NCBI GenBank assembly: GCA_963762825.1
Contig: CAVXLZ010000002.1
Coordinates: forward strand, 186,001-250,000
Source of the DNA: Miltoncostaea sp963762825
GTDB lineage: Bacteria; Actinomycetota; Thermoleophilia; Miltoncostaeales; Miltoncostaeaceae
Direction: 5' to 3'
Length of the DNA: 64,000 nucleotides
The notes beneath the pieces were generated by a model that was not told where the DNA came from, did not search any database, and was given only the letters and a program-made list of their open reading frames with translations. A program made the translations under genes and the position numbers. Position 1 is the first letter of the stretch. Every line of letters begins with the position of its first letter. Shown here one piece after another: positions 24,683-33,538 of this stretch.

Positions 24683-25011
24683 GAGCGCGGGGGCTCGACC
24701 ACCTCGAACTCGCCGGACAGGTCAACCAGATCCAGGACCCGCCGCACCGCCTCCGAGGGCCGCGTGATCGCGAACGACCTGCCGGACGCGGCGCAGGCCT
24801 GACGCACCTCGATGAGTGAACGCAGACCCGACGAGTCCATGAACGCGACCGACCGAAGGTCGAGCACCACGGGGGCGGTGCCCTCCGTGGGCAGAGCATC
24901 GCGCAGCCGCGGAGCGCCGATCAGGTCGAGCTCGCCGTGGGCGACGATGACCGTTACGTCGTCGAACTGCTCGACGCGGGCGGTGAAAGCTGCTGGGGCG
25001 GCGTCGGACAT
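24676..25011 (-). CDS. STAS-domain anti-sigma factor antagonist (RsbV-like)
   Basis: The 111-residue protein is a STAS domain with the phospho-Ser in VAFMDSSGLRSLIEV (about residues 57-71) and the preceding strand VVLDLRSV. It should bind the RsbW-like kinase when dephosphorylated and release sigma factor. The ATG at 25011 is used; a TTG three codons upstream is the alternative. It is divergent from the sigma factor gene at 25107 over 95 bp, which makes it the likely antagonist of the module at 25.1-26.7 kb. Confidence 0.88.
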   Translation of the reverse strand: MSDAAPAAFTARVEQFDDVTVIVAHGELDLIGAPRLRDALPTEGTAPVVLDLRSVAFMDSSGLRSLIEVRQACAASGRSFAITRPSEAVRRVLDLVDLSGEFEVVEPPRSA

Positions 25012-25046
25012 CGCTCGCAAACTAGCAGGAGGCCGGTCCCCTCCTG

Positions 25047-25072
25047 GTTTGGGTCAACGCGGCGACGGGTAG
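25047..25072 (+). promoter_or_regulatory. SigB/SigF-type promoter upstream of the sigma gene
   Basis: GTTT at 25047-25050 and GGGTAG at 25067-25072 are separated by 16 bases, matching the SigB/SigF family consensus GTTT-N14-16-GGGTA. It points at the sigma factor gene 35 bases downstream, so the factor probably transcribes its own gene. The decamer CCCGTGAGAG lies between promoter and start (25094-25103). Confidence 0.6.
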
Positions 25073-25106
25073 CCGCAGGGCGTCGGCATGTGCCCCGTGA
25101 GAGAGT

Positions 25107-25832
25107 GTGGACATCGTCATCGGTAGGACAATCGACGCCGCGGAACGCGAGCGGCTCATCGTCGAGCACCTCCCTCTCGTGCGTGGGCTCGCCCGGCGCT
25201 ACGCCGATCGCGGCGAGCCGCTCGACGACCTCATCCAGGTCGGCACCATCGGGCTGATCAAGGCGATCGACAGGTTCGAGCCCGCGCGCGGCAACAAGCT
25301 CGCCTCCTTCGCGACGCCCACCATCCTCGGCGAGATCCGCCGCCACTTCCGCGACCGCTCGTGGACGATCCGCATCCCACGGGGCCTGCAGGAGGCACGG
25401 GCGCAGATATCGCATGCCGTCACCGAGCTCTCGGCCGAGAACGGCGCGAGCCCGTCGGTGCGCGAGATCGCCGAGCACACACGCCTCTCGGTGGACGACG
25501 TGCTCGACGCCCTCGCAGCGGGCAGCGCACAACGCCCCGGCCCCCTCGCGACCCCGGGCTCCGAGGGCGACGAGGGGGCCGGGGCGGTCGTCGGAGTGGA
25601 GGAGCAGGGCTACGAGCAGGCGGAGTCGCGCGCCACGCTGGGCGCCGGGCTGGCCGAGCTGCCGGCCCGGGAGCGCGTGATACTGCACCTGCGCTTCGAG
25701 GAGGGGCTCACGCAGTCGCAGATCGCCGAGCGTGTGGGGGTCTCCCAGATGCACGTGTCGCGGCTGATCCGGCGGGCGCTGGACTCGCTGCGCGAGAGCG
25801 CCAGCGGTCCCGATCCCGGGGCGTCGCCGTGA
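25107..25832 (+). CDS. SigB/SigF-family RNA polymerase sigma factor
   Basis: The 241-residue protein has sigma-70 region 2 (HLPLVRGLARRYADRGEPLDDLIQVGTIGLIKAIDRFEP), region 3 (RIPRGLQEARAQISHAVTEL) and region 4 (ERVILHLRFEEGLTQSQIAERVGVSQMHVSRLIRRAL). The Gly-Glu-Pro spacing and the length fit the stress/sporulation SigB/F/G group. A GTG start at 25107 is used. It is followed by an RsbW-like gene and a second degenerate ATPase-like gene, and is divergent from a STAS protein, so activity is set by partner switching. Its own promoter has the matching consensus. Confidence 0.9.
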   Translation: MDIVIGRTIDAAERERLIVEHLPLVRGLARRYADRGEPLDDLIQVGTIGLIKAIDRFEPARGNKLASFATPTILGEIRRHFRDRSWTIRIPRGLQEARAQISHAVTELSAENGASPSVREIAEHTRLSVDDVLDALAAGSAQRPGPLATPGSEGDEGAGAVVGVEEQGYEQAESRATLGAGLAELPARERVILHLRFEEGLTQSQIAERVGVSQMHVSRLIRRALDSLRESASGPDPGASP

Positions 25833-25908
25833 CGCGCGGGGTTTCGCGCCGCCGAGCACCGGGAACGCCACAAACATGTGCCGATCCGCCATGCTCCCTG
25901 CTGTGACG

Positions 25909-26304
25909 ATGACGCGTCCCGAGGTCGAGCTCCTCCTCCCGGCCGAGCCCGAAAGCGTTCCTCTGGCACGGCAGATGGTGCGGGGCATCGTGGATGCCCT
26001 GGGATGGAGCGAATCGAGCCGCTCGGACATCTCGATCGCAGTGACGGAGGCCTGCACCAACGCGGTCCTCCACGCCTATCCGGACGAGGCCGAGGGAGAC
26101 TTCGAAGTGCGGGCCTGGGCCTCGCCGGGACGGCTCGTCGTGGCGGTCCGCGACCGGGGGCGGGGCATCGTCCCCACGGTCACCTCCCCTGCCGCCGGCC
26201 TCGGGCTCGGCCTGCCCCTGATGCTCGCCATCAGCGACGAGGTGACTTTCTCGAGCGACGACGGGGTCACGGAGGTCCAGATGTCCTTCTCCCCCGACAC
26301 GTGA
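25909..26304 (+). CDS. RsbW-like anti-sigma factor (HATPase_c_2 serine kinase)
   Basis: The 131-residue protein has the GHKL ATPase boxes: N box SDISIAVTEACTNAVLHAY, G1 VRDRGRGI and G2 GLGLGLPLMLAI. This is the pattern of RsbW/SpoIIAB kinases, which hold the sigma factor and phosphorylate the antagonist. The ATG at 25909 is chosen because MTRPEVELLLPAEPESVPLARQ fits the usual opening; in-frame starts at 25876 and 25891 are possible. It follows the sigma gene by 76 bases and is 11 bases before the next gene. Confidence 0.88.
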   Translation: MTRPEVELLLPAEPESVPLARQMVRGIVDALGWSESSRSDISIAVTEACTNAVLHAYPDEAEGDFEVRAWASPGRLVVAVRDRGRGIVPTVTSPAAGLGLGLPLMLAISDEVTFSSDDGVTEVQMSFSPDT

Positions 26305-26315
26305 CGGGAGGCCGG

Positions 26316-26714
26316 GTGGACGATCGCTACGCGGGGCGTCTGCGCCTGGTGAGCACCGATCTGGCGGAGCCGGTGCTCGAGCGCATCGTGGCCGCGCTGG
26401 CCGCCCGCGTGGATCTCCCGTTCGACCGACTCTCGGACGCCCAGGTACTGAGCTCGGCGATCGTGGCCTCGGCCCTGCCGCGCAGCCCCGACGGGATCCT
26501 CTGCGTCGAGTTCGCCACCGGCAGGCGGGACGTCGCACTCCATCTCGGCCCCTTTCCGCCCGGTGGGGCGGCTGAGGTGATGGCCGATAGCGCCCTCCCG
26601 GGGGTGGGCATCGTGCTGGAGCGGCTCGTCGACCACTGGAGCATCGATCCGTTGGACTCTGGCGACGAGATGCTCCGCCTGCGGATCGGCGACGGCGCGT
26701 CCGCGTCGGGCTGA
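26316..26714 (+). CDS. Second, degenerate RsbW-like protein
   Basis: The 132-residue protein keeps the helix pattern VLERIVAALAARVDLPFDRLSDAQVLSSAIVAS, which corresponds to the N-box helix of HATPase_c_2 anti-sigma factors. It lacks the Asn and the Gly-rich G boxes needed for ATP binding; the equivalent region reads LHLGPFPPGGAAEVM. It probably binds partners without kinase activity. The GTG at 26316 has GGGAGG five bases upstream. It sits directly behind the canonical RsbW gene and may form a heteromeric regulator with it (inference). Confidence 0.68.
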   Translation: MDDRYAGRLRLVSTDLAEPVLERIVAALAARVDLPFDRLSDAQVLSSAIVASALPRSPDGILCVEFATGRRDVALHLGPFPPGGAAEVMADSALPGVGIVLERLVDHWSIDPLDSGDEMLRLRIGDGASASG

Positions 26715-26718
26715 CCCC

Positions 26719-27723
26719 ATGCGCAGACGGATCCTGCTGGCTCTCGGCCTCACCGCCGCGATCTCCTATCTGCGCCGGGCCGCTCCCGGGGACGGGGCGC
26801 CTGTCGCCGTCGCGCCCGCCCCTCCCGCCGTGCCGCCCGCTCGGGCCGCCGAACCATCGGCCGAGATCGCTCCGCGACGGGTGCTCGACGTCCTACGGGC
26901 GGCCCTGCGCGCCGCACTCGCCGGAAATGCCACCGACATCGCCGCGTCGCTCGCCTACTACGCCTTCCTCGCGATCCCGGCCACCCTGCTCGTCGGCGTC
27001 GGGGTCTTCGGCCTCCTCGCCGGCGAGGGGACGATCCAGGGGCTCATCGACCGGCTCGAGGGCGTCGTCCCCGATGCTGCGCTGACCCTGATCGACGATT
27101 CGCTGACGCGGGTCACGCAGAGCAGCGGGAGCGGTGCGAGCTTGGCGATCGTCGGCCTGCTGCTCGCGATCTGGACCTCCAGCGGGGCCATGTCCGCCCT
27201 CATGCGCGGACTCAACCGGGTCCACGCCCGCACGGAGACGCGCAGCTTCGCGCGCCAGCGCGCCACCGCCGTCGGCCTGCTCGCCTGGAGCCTGCTCGCC
27301 GTGGTCGCCTCGGTCGGGCTGCTCGTGCTCGGAGCGCCGCTGTCGAACGCCCTCGGCGACGCGCTCGGGGCCCCCACGTTGGTGGCGTGGCTGTGGTGGG
27401 GCGCTCAGTGGCCGATCCTCGCCGGCGCGCTCTTCCTGGCGGTGGTGGGGATCCTTCGCATGGGGCCGGATGGGGAGCGGCACGGCGCCCGCGCCGAGGC
27501 CGCGGGAGCCGCGGTGGCGGTCGTCATCTGGATCGTGGCGTCAGGCCTGTTCGGCTTCTACGCCTCTCGTTTCGGCGACTATGGCGCGGCGTGGGGTTCC
27601 CTCTCCGCCGTCATCGTCCTCCTCACGTGGCTATGGCTGACGGCGATCGCCGTGCTCCTGGGTGCGCATGTGGAGGCCGAGATGGAGAACCGATCGGGCG
27701 AGGCCGCGCCGACACTCGACTAG
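26719..27723 (+). CDS. YihY/BrkB family inner membrane protein
   Basis: The 334-residue protein has an N-terminal hydrophilic region of about 70 residues followed by six hydrophobic segments. The YihY signature is visible: AASLAYYAFLAIPATLLVGVG (about residues 75-95), SSGAMSALMRGLNRVH, and the C-terminal SLSAVIVLLTWLWLTAIAVLLGAHVEAEME. Family members are membrane proteins of uncertain transport function; the older RNase BN label is not supported. It is 4 bases after the degenerate RsbW gene and may be cotranscribed with the sigma module. Confidence 0.85.
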   Translation: MRRRILLALGLTAAISYLRRAAPGDGAPVAVAPAPPAVPPARAAEPSAEIAPRRVLDVLRAALRAALAGNATDIAASLAYYAFLAIPATLLVGVGVFGLLAGEGTIQGLIDRLEGVVPDAALTLIDDSLTRVTQSSGSGASLAIVGLLLAIWTSSGAMSALMRGLNRVHARTETRSFARQRATAVGLLAWSLLAVVASVGLLVLGAPLSNALGDALGAPTLVAWLWWGAQWPILAGALFLAVVGILRMGPDGERHGARAEAAGAAVAVVIWIVASGLFGFYASRFGDYGAAWGSLSAVIVLLTWLWLTAIAVLLGAHVEAEMENRSGEAAPTLD

Positions 27724-27747
27724 TCTGTCGATGGTGATCGGCTCCAC

Positions 27748-29118
27748 ATGACGACCTCCGGCGACCCCGGCCCGCCCCGCCCGACGTGGTCGCGCACGCA
27801 GCGCCCGGTCCCGCGCCTGGTGCTGCGCCCGATCCAGGAATTCCTGCATCTCGAGGCCTCCGGCGGGCTGGTCCTGCTGGCCGCCACCATCGCCGCGCTC
27901 ATCTGGGCGAACGCCGCCGGTGGCTCCTACACGGACGTATGGAGCACCGAGGTGACCCTGAGCATCGGCGACTTCACGGTCGTCGAGGATCTTCAGCATG
28001 TCGTGAACGACGGCCTGATGGCGATCTTCTTCCTCGTGGTCGGGCTCGAGGTGAAGCGCGAGCTGGCAGTTGGAGAGCTCTCCACCCGCCAGGCCGCTCT
28101 GCTGCCCGCCTTCGCCGCCATCGGGGGCATGGTGGTGCCGGTGATCATCTTCCTCGGTGTCATGGGGGGTGAGCCCGGCTCTCGTGGGTGGGGCATCCCG
28201 ATGGCCACCGACGTCGCATTCGCGCTCGGGGCGCTGGCAGCCCTCGGCACGCGCGTTCCGAGCGCCCTGGTCGCGTTCCTGCTGGGCGTGGCGGTCATCG
28301 ACGACATCGGCGCGATCCTGGTGGTGGCCTTCTATTACACGGACGCAGTCGACTTGGCGTGGCTCGGCGGGGCCGTGGCCGGCCTGCTGCTGATCCTGGC
28401 GCTGCAACGGATGCATGTCCGCTATATCGGGGTCTACGTGGTGCTCGGAGTCGCGATCTGGTTCGCGACCTTCGAGTCCGGCGTGCACGCGACGATCGCG
28501 GGCGTCGCCATCGGCCTCCTGACGCCGGTGAGGCCCTTTCAGAAGCCCGCGACGGTCAGCGCGGAGGCGATCCGCATCGCGGAGGCGACGGACGACCACC
28601 CCGACGATCCCGACGAGGACGCCGGCCAATGGAGGCGACTCGCATGGCTCTCGCGTGAGGCGGTCTCGCCGCTGGAGCGGGTGGAGCATGGCCTACACCA
28701 GTGGTCGAGCTTCGTCGTCCTCCCGATCTTCGCGCTCGCCAACGCCGGCATCGTGCTCGACTCGGGCACGATCGAAGCGGCCACCGAGGCGCCGATCGCC
28801 GCCGCCGTCGCGCTCGGCCTCCTGCTCGGCAAGACGCTCGGCCTGGCGCTGGGCGCCGCGATCGCCGTCGCCCTCGGCCTGAGCCGGCTGCCCCCGGGGG
28901 TGCGGTGGGCCCACATCCTCGGCGTCGGCTCGCTCGCCGGCATCGGTTTCACCGTCTCGCTCTTCATCACCGACCTCGCCTACGGCGATCCCGACACGAT
29001 CGCCGCGTCGAAGATCGGCGTGCTGGTCGGCTCGGCGGTCGCAGCCGCGGTGGGAATCACGATCCTCATGCTCGCGGGCCGGCGCGTCAGCCCAGCCGCG
29101 CCCCCTCCTGATCCTTGA
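27748..29118 (+). CDS. nhaA: Na+/H+ antiporter NhaA
   Basis: The 456-residue protein has 11-12 predicted helices and NhaA motifs: AIFFLVVGLEVKREL, the discontinuous helix GIPMATDVAFALGALA (the first functional Asp), and VAVIDDIGAI with the paired Asp residues that bind Na+. A hydrophilic insert with DDHPDDPDEDAGQWRR (about residue 285-305) in the middle is family-typical. It exchanges Na+ for H+ and controls pH. A TAGTCT hexamer at 27721 overlaps the previous stop and may be a -10 element. The 3' end overlaps a convergent glycosidase gene by 32 bases. Confidence 0.93.
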   Translation: MTTSGDPGPPRPTWSRTQRPVPRLVLRPIQEFLHLEASGGLVLLAATIAALIWANAAGGSYTDVWSTEVTLSIGDFTVVEDLQHVVNDGLMAIFFLVVGLEVKRELAVGELSTRQAALLPAFAAIGGMVVPVIIFLGVMGGEPGSRGWGIPMATDVAFALGALAALGTRVPSALVAFLLGVAVIDDIGAILVVAFYYTDAVDLAWLGGAVAGLLLILALQRMHVRYIGVYVVLGVAIWFATFESGVHATIAGVAIGLLTPVRPFQKPATVSAEAIRIAEATDDHPDDPDEDAGQWRRLAWLSREAVSPLERVEHGLHQWSSFVVLPIFALANAGIVLDSGTIEAATEAPIAAAVALGLLLGKTLGLALGAAIAVALGLSRLPPGVRWAHILGVGSLAGIGFTVSLFITDLAYGDPDTIAASKIGVLVGSAVAAAVGITILMLAGRRVSPAAPPPDP

Positions 29119-30248
29119 CCACCTGCAGGAAGTTCCCGTAGCTGGGCTTCGGCTCGAGGGTCTGATCGCGCAGAAGCCCAGCCGGCCAGTCGAACGTTGT
29201 CCTGGAGGTTGAACCAGACGACGGTCTTGATGCGGTCGGTGCGCAACTGCGGAAGCGAGTAGATCTGGGTCAGGTACTCCGCCTGCTGCTCCTCGGTGAC
29301 CTTCGTGTCGCGGTACCTGGTCACTGCGGTCGTGTAGCCGGCCTCCGTGATGTAGAGGGGGATCGACGGATCGGCGCGCCACGCGTCGAGCTCGTCGAGC
29401 ACCCTTCCGATGCTGCTCCAGCTCGGTACCACCGCGGTCTCGACGGTCGGCGCGGCCGACGGGTAGACGTGCTGCGAGTAGCCGTCGAGGGGGATGTCGC
29501 GCGCGCGTAGGCCGCGGAGCCACTCGATGGCGCCGACACCGGTGGCGGTGGTGCTGCTGCGTGGGCCTCCGACACCCACGATCACCCGCGCGTCGGGGTT
29601 GGCGTCCTTGATCGCCGGATGGGCCGCGCGGGCCATCTCGGCGTACGTGTCGAGGCGGGCCTCCGTGCTCTTCTCGGCCACCTGGAGGAAGCCGTCGAGG
29701 TTCGGCTCGTTCCAGACCTCGAAGTACTTCACCTCGGGGAGAACGGAGCCGCCGGGACCCGTGAAGCTGCCGTTGTAGCGCGTGGCGAGGGCGCCCATGA
29801 AATCGCCGTAGTCCTTGGGCTCGGGCGCGAGGCGGTTGACCGGGCCGCCGATCGCGTCCACCGCTCCGCCCGACGACCAGGCCGGGGTGCTGTACACGGA
29901 GACGATCGGGGTGATGCCGCGCTCGGCCAAGCCCAGCATGATCGAGTCGGCGCGCGCGAAGTCGTAGGCCGGGTCGGCGGGGTCCGTGGGTGTCGCCGGC
30001 CGCGCCAGGGCGATCGAGTTCCAGAAGAGATCGACCCGGGTGGTCGTCACTCCAGTGTCCTTCAACAGGTCGAGGCGGGTGGAGATGGTCTCGATGCTCT
30101 CCGTGGCGAGGTGGTCGTCCTGCACCGCCGCCACCGCTCCGATCGGCGGAGCTGCGTCGCTGCCCGAGAGCATCACCGCACCCACCACCGCCGCGATGAC
30201 CGCGGCCACTGCGACCAGCCCGATCACCATCCGTCCCGTCGACCTCAC
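29087..30248 (-). CDS. Putative secreted/anchored clan GH-A glycosidase, frameshifted near 29193
   Basis: The product has an N-terminal membrane anchor (MVIGLVAVAAVIAAVVGAVML) and a TIM-barrel glycosidase domain. The acid/base Glu lies in KYFEVWNEPNLDGF and the nucleophile Glu in LYITEAGYTT, the clan GH-A pattern. In the first frame the expected ending breaks at WFNLQDNV. The next frame continues DWPAGLLRDQT and PSYGNFLQVVKDQEG to a stop at 29087. One extra base in GTTCGAC (29189-29195) explains the shift. Corrected length is 386 residues. Uncorrected, the frame would run on to 28980, deep into nhaA, which supports correction. GTG at 30248 is preferred over TTG at 30272. Confidence 0.8.
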
Positions 30249-30281
30249 GTCAGCTCCGCTCGTCGCTTTCAAGGTTCGGTC

Positions 30282-32255
30282 TCACAGGCCCGCCCGGGCG
30301 GCCGCCGGCGGCACCGCATCCTCCCACGGCAGGCGGCTCGGGTCGGGATCGCCCGGCAGGCGATAGCCCCAGGCCGGGTCGTCGAGGGTACCGCCCGCCC
30401 AGCGGTGCATCACGGCCGTGAAACGGGCGAGGTCGAGGGGGTCGTCGAGCACGCTCGGAGTCATCGGGTCGGCCGAGAAGGCCAGGACCCGCCCCGCACC
30501 GACGGGGTTGAGGATCGCCGCCGGCGCGCCGTCGATGAACCGCGCCACCACGCTCGCACCGGGGGGCACGGCGGCGAAGGCGCGCTGGCCGGGCTCGTCC
30601 AGCGGCACGGTGAGCAGATCGTCGGGGGCGCCGGCGCCGAGGGCTCCCGGCTGGATCTCCAGGATCGTGCCGGTGCGGCGCGGACCGAGCGGAGCCCCGA
30701 TCAACTCGCTGCGCACGGCGCCAAGCGAGGAGCCGTCCGGCCTTCGAGTGAAGGCTCGCGGGTCTGTCGTGATGAGGGTTCCGCCCCCGCGCACCCAATC
30801 GGCGATCCGTGCCGCGAAAGCCGCGTCGAGCGTGTCACCGCGAGGCATCCAGAGCGTCCGGGCTGCGGCGAGACGGGACGGGTCGGCCACGAGCCGGGTG
30901 TCCGAGTCGAAGCTGAAGTCCGCGCCCGCGAGCTCGCCGAGCAGCGAGTAGGTGGTGTAGAGAGCGTCGCCGCTCGTGCGATAGCGGACCCCGCCCGAGC
31001 GGTGCGGCTGGGCCTGCCCCTCACTCGCCGTCGAATACAGGACGAGCTGAGCCGGATCGACCGGGGCGGCAGGCAACCGGGCGTCCCGCATGGTGCGGGC
31101 GATGGAGAGCATCGCGTCGTAGCGGCGCCGGTCGGTGAAGCGCGGGTTGTCCGACGCGAAGAAGCTGATGTCGGTGGCCCCGGCCCGGAGCGCCTGGGCG
31201 GTCCAGGTCCAGAGGTCGCCGGGCGTGGGACGATACCGCGAGTACTCGAAGGCCTGGATCACGATCCTCACGCGCTTTCCCGTGAGATCCGAGAGCAACT
31301 TGGCGCCGAACCCAGGGTTGTAGCGTCCACGACCCGCGCGATCGCGTTCGGGATAGCTGACGTACGGATCGGCCTCCACGACGTCGGCGAACCCCGCCAG
31401 CCGGGTGTAGTCCCAGGGGATGAATCCGTCGATGAACCCGTAGTCGTTGGGGTTCACCACCGCGGAGGGGTCGAGCCGTCGGATGAGACGAGCCTGGCCG
31501 GCCTTCATGGCGAAGAAGCGCCTTCCCGAGAAGCGGCTCCACGCGAGCCAGCGCAGGCGCTCGCGGACGCTGGAGCTGGGGCGCGCTGCGGGATTCGGGA
31601 GCGTGAAGCCGGTCGCTCGGCGGAAATCGGCCGCCAGACGGCGGCCGAAGGGCGTCGACCGGGCCGATCCACGCGGCAGCACGGCGACCGGCTCATCGCT
31701 GCCGGTGTAGGTGTTCACGAAGGCCCGGCCGCGCACGGCGGGCACGATCCGCCGGATCTCGCGCAGCGCCTCGCGACGGTACCCCGGATCCAGCAGCGAC
31801 AGCCGGCGTGTGTAGGCGCGCGGGTCGGTCGTCGGATCGGCCACGACAGCCGTCTTCCGCCGCAGGGCGTTGCGGGCGGCCCACACCTCGAGGGCCACAT
31901 CCCAGCGCAGGCCGGTGGCCCGGAACGCGGCCGCGAAGCGCCGCGGAGTGCGCCACTGGGTCGGCTCCTTGGGGCCGAGCGGCAGCGGCGGGAAGGGAAG
32001 GGCGCTCGGGCCGCTGAACCAGAGGCCGTTCTCGCCGGACACGCGGAGGATGCCGTCGATCGCCCGGAACCAGCGCGCCTTCGGCACCACGAGCCGCGAG
32101 GAGTCGGGGTTCCAGGCGGGGAGCTCGTTCTGGTTGAGCTCGTGAGCCCACGTGCTGGCGGTCCCGGCGGGGCGGTCGGCCGCGCGGGCCAGTCCGGGGA
32201 CCGCGATGGCGAACACGAGCGCCAGCGCGACGGTGGGAGAGCGATGAGGGGTCAC
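30282..32255 (-). CDS. Secreted putative glycoside hydrolase (GH42-like barrel with trimerisation-like domain)
   Basis: The 657-residue protein has a signal peptide (ALALVFAIAVPGLARA). A large central domain resembles a beta-galactosidase barrel (DVALEVWAARNALR, NPNDYGFIDGFIPWDYTRLAGFADVVEADPYVS). A later Rossmann-like domain follows (WVRGGGTLITTDPRAF, about residues 500-515). That order is like GH42 enzymes with their trimerisation domain, but the catalytic Glu pair is not clear, so activity is unproven. The GTG at 32255 directly precedes the signal peptide. It lies upstream of the GH-A gene on the same strand with a 33-base gap; both likely process extracellular glycans. Confidence 0.7.
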   Translation of the reverse strand: MTPHRSPTVALALVFAIAVPGLARAADRPAGTASTWAHELNQNELPAWNPDSSRLVVPKARWFRAIDGILRVSGENGLWFSGPSALPFPPLPLGPKEPTQWRTPRRFAAAFRATGLRWDVALEVWAARNALRRKTAVVADPTTDPRAYTRRLSLLDPGYRREALREIRRIVPAVRGRAFVNTYTGSDEPVAVLPRGSARSTPFGRRLAADFRRATGFTLPNPAARPSSSVRERLRWLAWSRFSGRRFFAMKAGQARLIRRLDPSAVVNPNDYGFIDGFIPWDYTRLAGFADVVEADPYVSYPERDRAGRGRYNPGFGAKLLSDLTGKRVRIVIQAFEYSRYRPTPGDLWTWTAQALRAGATDISFFASDNPRFTDRRRYDAMLSIARTMRDARLPAAPVDPAQLVLYSTASEGQAQPHRSGGVRYRTSGDALYTTYSLLGELAGADFSFDSDTRLVADPSRLAAARTLWMPRGDTLDAAFAARIADWVRGGGTLITTDPRAFTRRPDGSSLGAVRSELIGAPLGPRRTGTILEIQPGALGAGAPDDLLTVPLDEPGQRAFAAVPPGASVVARFIDGAPAAILNPVGAGRVLAFSADPMTPSVLDDPLDLARFTAVMHRWAGGTLDDPAWGYRLPGDPDPSRLPWEDAVPPAAARAGL

Positions 32256-32374
32256 GGGACGGGCCCCATCATGCCGAGGCGACAGGGCGTGCTCAAACGG
32301 GCGGGGTCGTGCCGGTTCGCCTGTGCAGGAAGGGCGGGGCGGGCGCCGGGTGGTACGGCGTCCGCCCCGCTCGC

Positions 32375-33538
32375 CTACGAGCCCGTGCTCCGGTACGCGT
32401 CGATCAGGATCTCGGCCACCTCGGGCCGGGTGAACTCGACCGGCGGGATCTCGCCCCGGTCGAGCATCTCGCGCACCTTGGTGCCCGAGAGGAAGACCCG
32501 CTGCTCCGGTGTGGAGGGCGAGGTCTTGGTTGTCGCCATCCCGCCTGTGAGGTTGCACCAGAAGGAGTGCTCGAAGAACGTCGGCTGGATCGCCAGCTCG
32601 TCGCGCGTGATGTCGTCGAAGACCCGGTGCGCGTCGTAGGTGCCGTAGTAGTTGCCCACCCCGGCGTGGTCGCGGCCCACGATGAAGTGGGTGCAGCCGT
32701 AGTTCTGGCGCAGGATCGCGTGCAGCACCGCCTCGCGCGGGCCGGCGTAGCGCATCGCCGCCGGAAGCACGCCCAGCACCACCCGCTCGCTGGGGTAGTA
32801 GTTCTCGATCAGGACCTCGTAGCAGCGCATCCGCACATCGGCGGGAATGTCGTCGCTCTTGGTCTCGCCCACGAGGGGATGCAGGAACAGCCCGTTGACC
32901 GTCTCGAGGGCCACCTTGGTGATGTACTCGTGGGCCCGGTGGATCGGGTTGCGGGTCTGGAACCCGACGACCGACTTCCAGCCGCGCGCATCGAACTCCT
33001 CGCGCGAGCGCCGCGGGTCGAGCAGAAACGGCACGGCGCCAGGGTCGAGCGGCATGCGAGCCGCGACGCGGACCGGTCCGGCCAGGCAGGTCGTGCCGTG
33101 GCCGTAGAGGGAGGCGACACCCGGGTGGGCCTCCTCCTCGGTGCCGTAGACCAAACGGGCCTCGCGCTTCTGGTCGGTCTCGAAGCGATCGGTCACCTCG
33201 ATCACGCCGAGGAAGCGGCCGCTCTCGTCGACCATCTCCACCTCGGGCGCCGCGCCGATCCGCTCGAGCTCGGCGGGCGCGACGGCGAGGGTCACCGGAA
33301 CCGACCAGGCGAGCCCCGAGGGCAGGCGCATGTCCGCGACCACCGACTCGTAGGTGGCGCGGTCCATGAAGCCATCGAGGGGAGACAGCGCCCCCACGGA
33401 GATGAGATCGAGGTCGGCCTGCTGGCGGGCCGATAGGGTCACGCGGGGGCGGTTGCCGCCTTCGTCCAGCGAGGCGTCGAGGCGCTCCACCAGAAGGCCC
33501 CCATGGGGCGCGATGGGACCAGGTGTGTTGGGGGTCAA
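32375..33538 (-). CDS. sat: Sulfate adenylyltransferase (ATP sulfurylase)
   Basis: The 387-residue protein has the single-chain Sat motifs QTRNPIHRAHE (residues 194-204), GRDHAGVGNYYGTYDA and FLSGTKVREML. It makes adenosine 5'-phosphosulfate (APS) from ATP and sulfate. No APS kinase domain is fused. Start and length fit the family. The gene overlaps the ComA-like gene by 4 bases, forming an operon with it and the FAD flavoprotein. No APS reductase beta subunit or APS kinase is present in the window, so the fate of APS here is open. Confidence 0.93.
   Translation of the reverse strand: MTPNTPGPIAPHGGLLVERLDASLDEGGNRPRVTLSARQQADLDLISVGALSPLDGFMDRATYESVVADMRLPSGLAWSVPVTLAVAPAELERIGAAPEVEMVDESGRFLGVIEVTDRFETDQKREARLVYGTEEEAHPGVASLYGHGTTCLAGPVRVAARMPLDPGAVPFLLDPRRSREEFDARGWKSVVGFQTRNPIHRAHEYITKVALETVNGLFLHPLVGETKSDDIPADVRMRCYEVLIENYYPSERVVLGVLPAAMRYAGPREAVLHAILRQNYGCTHFIVGRDHAGVGNYYGTYDAHRVFDDITRDELAIQPTFFEHSFWCNLTGGMATTKTSPSTPEQRVFLSGTKVREMLDRGEIPPVEFTRPEVAEILIDAYRSTGS

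Noticed and set aside
29619..32639. A 1006-codon plus-strand open frame antisense to the glycosidases and sat
   Set aside because: Shadow frame caused by high GC; composition is Arg/Gly/Ala-rich with no family pattern.
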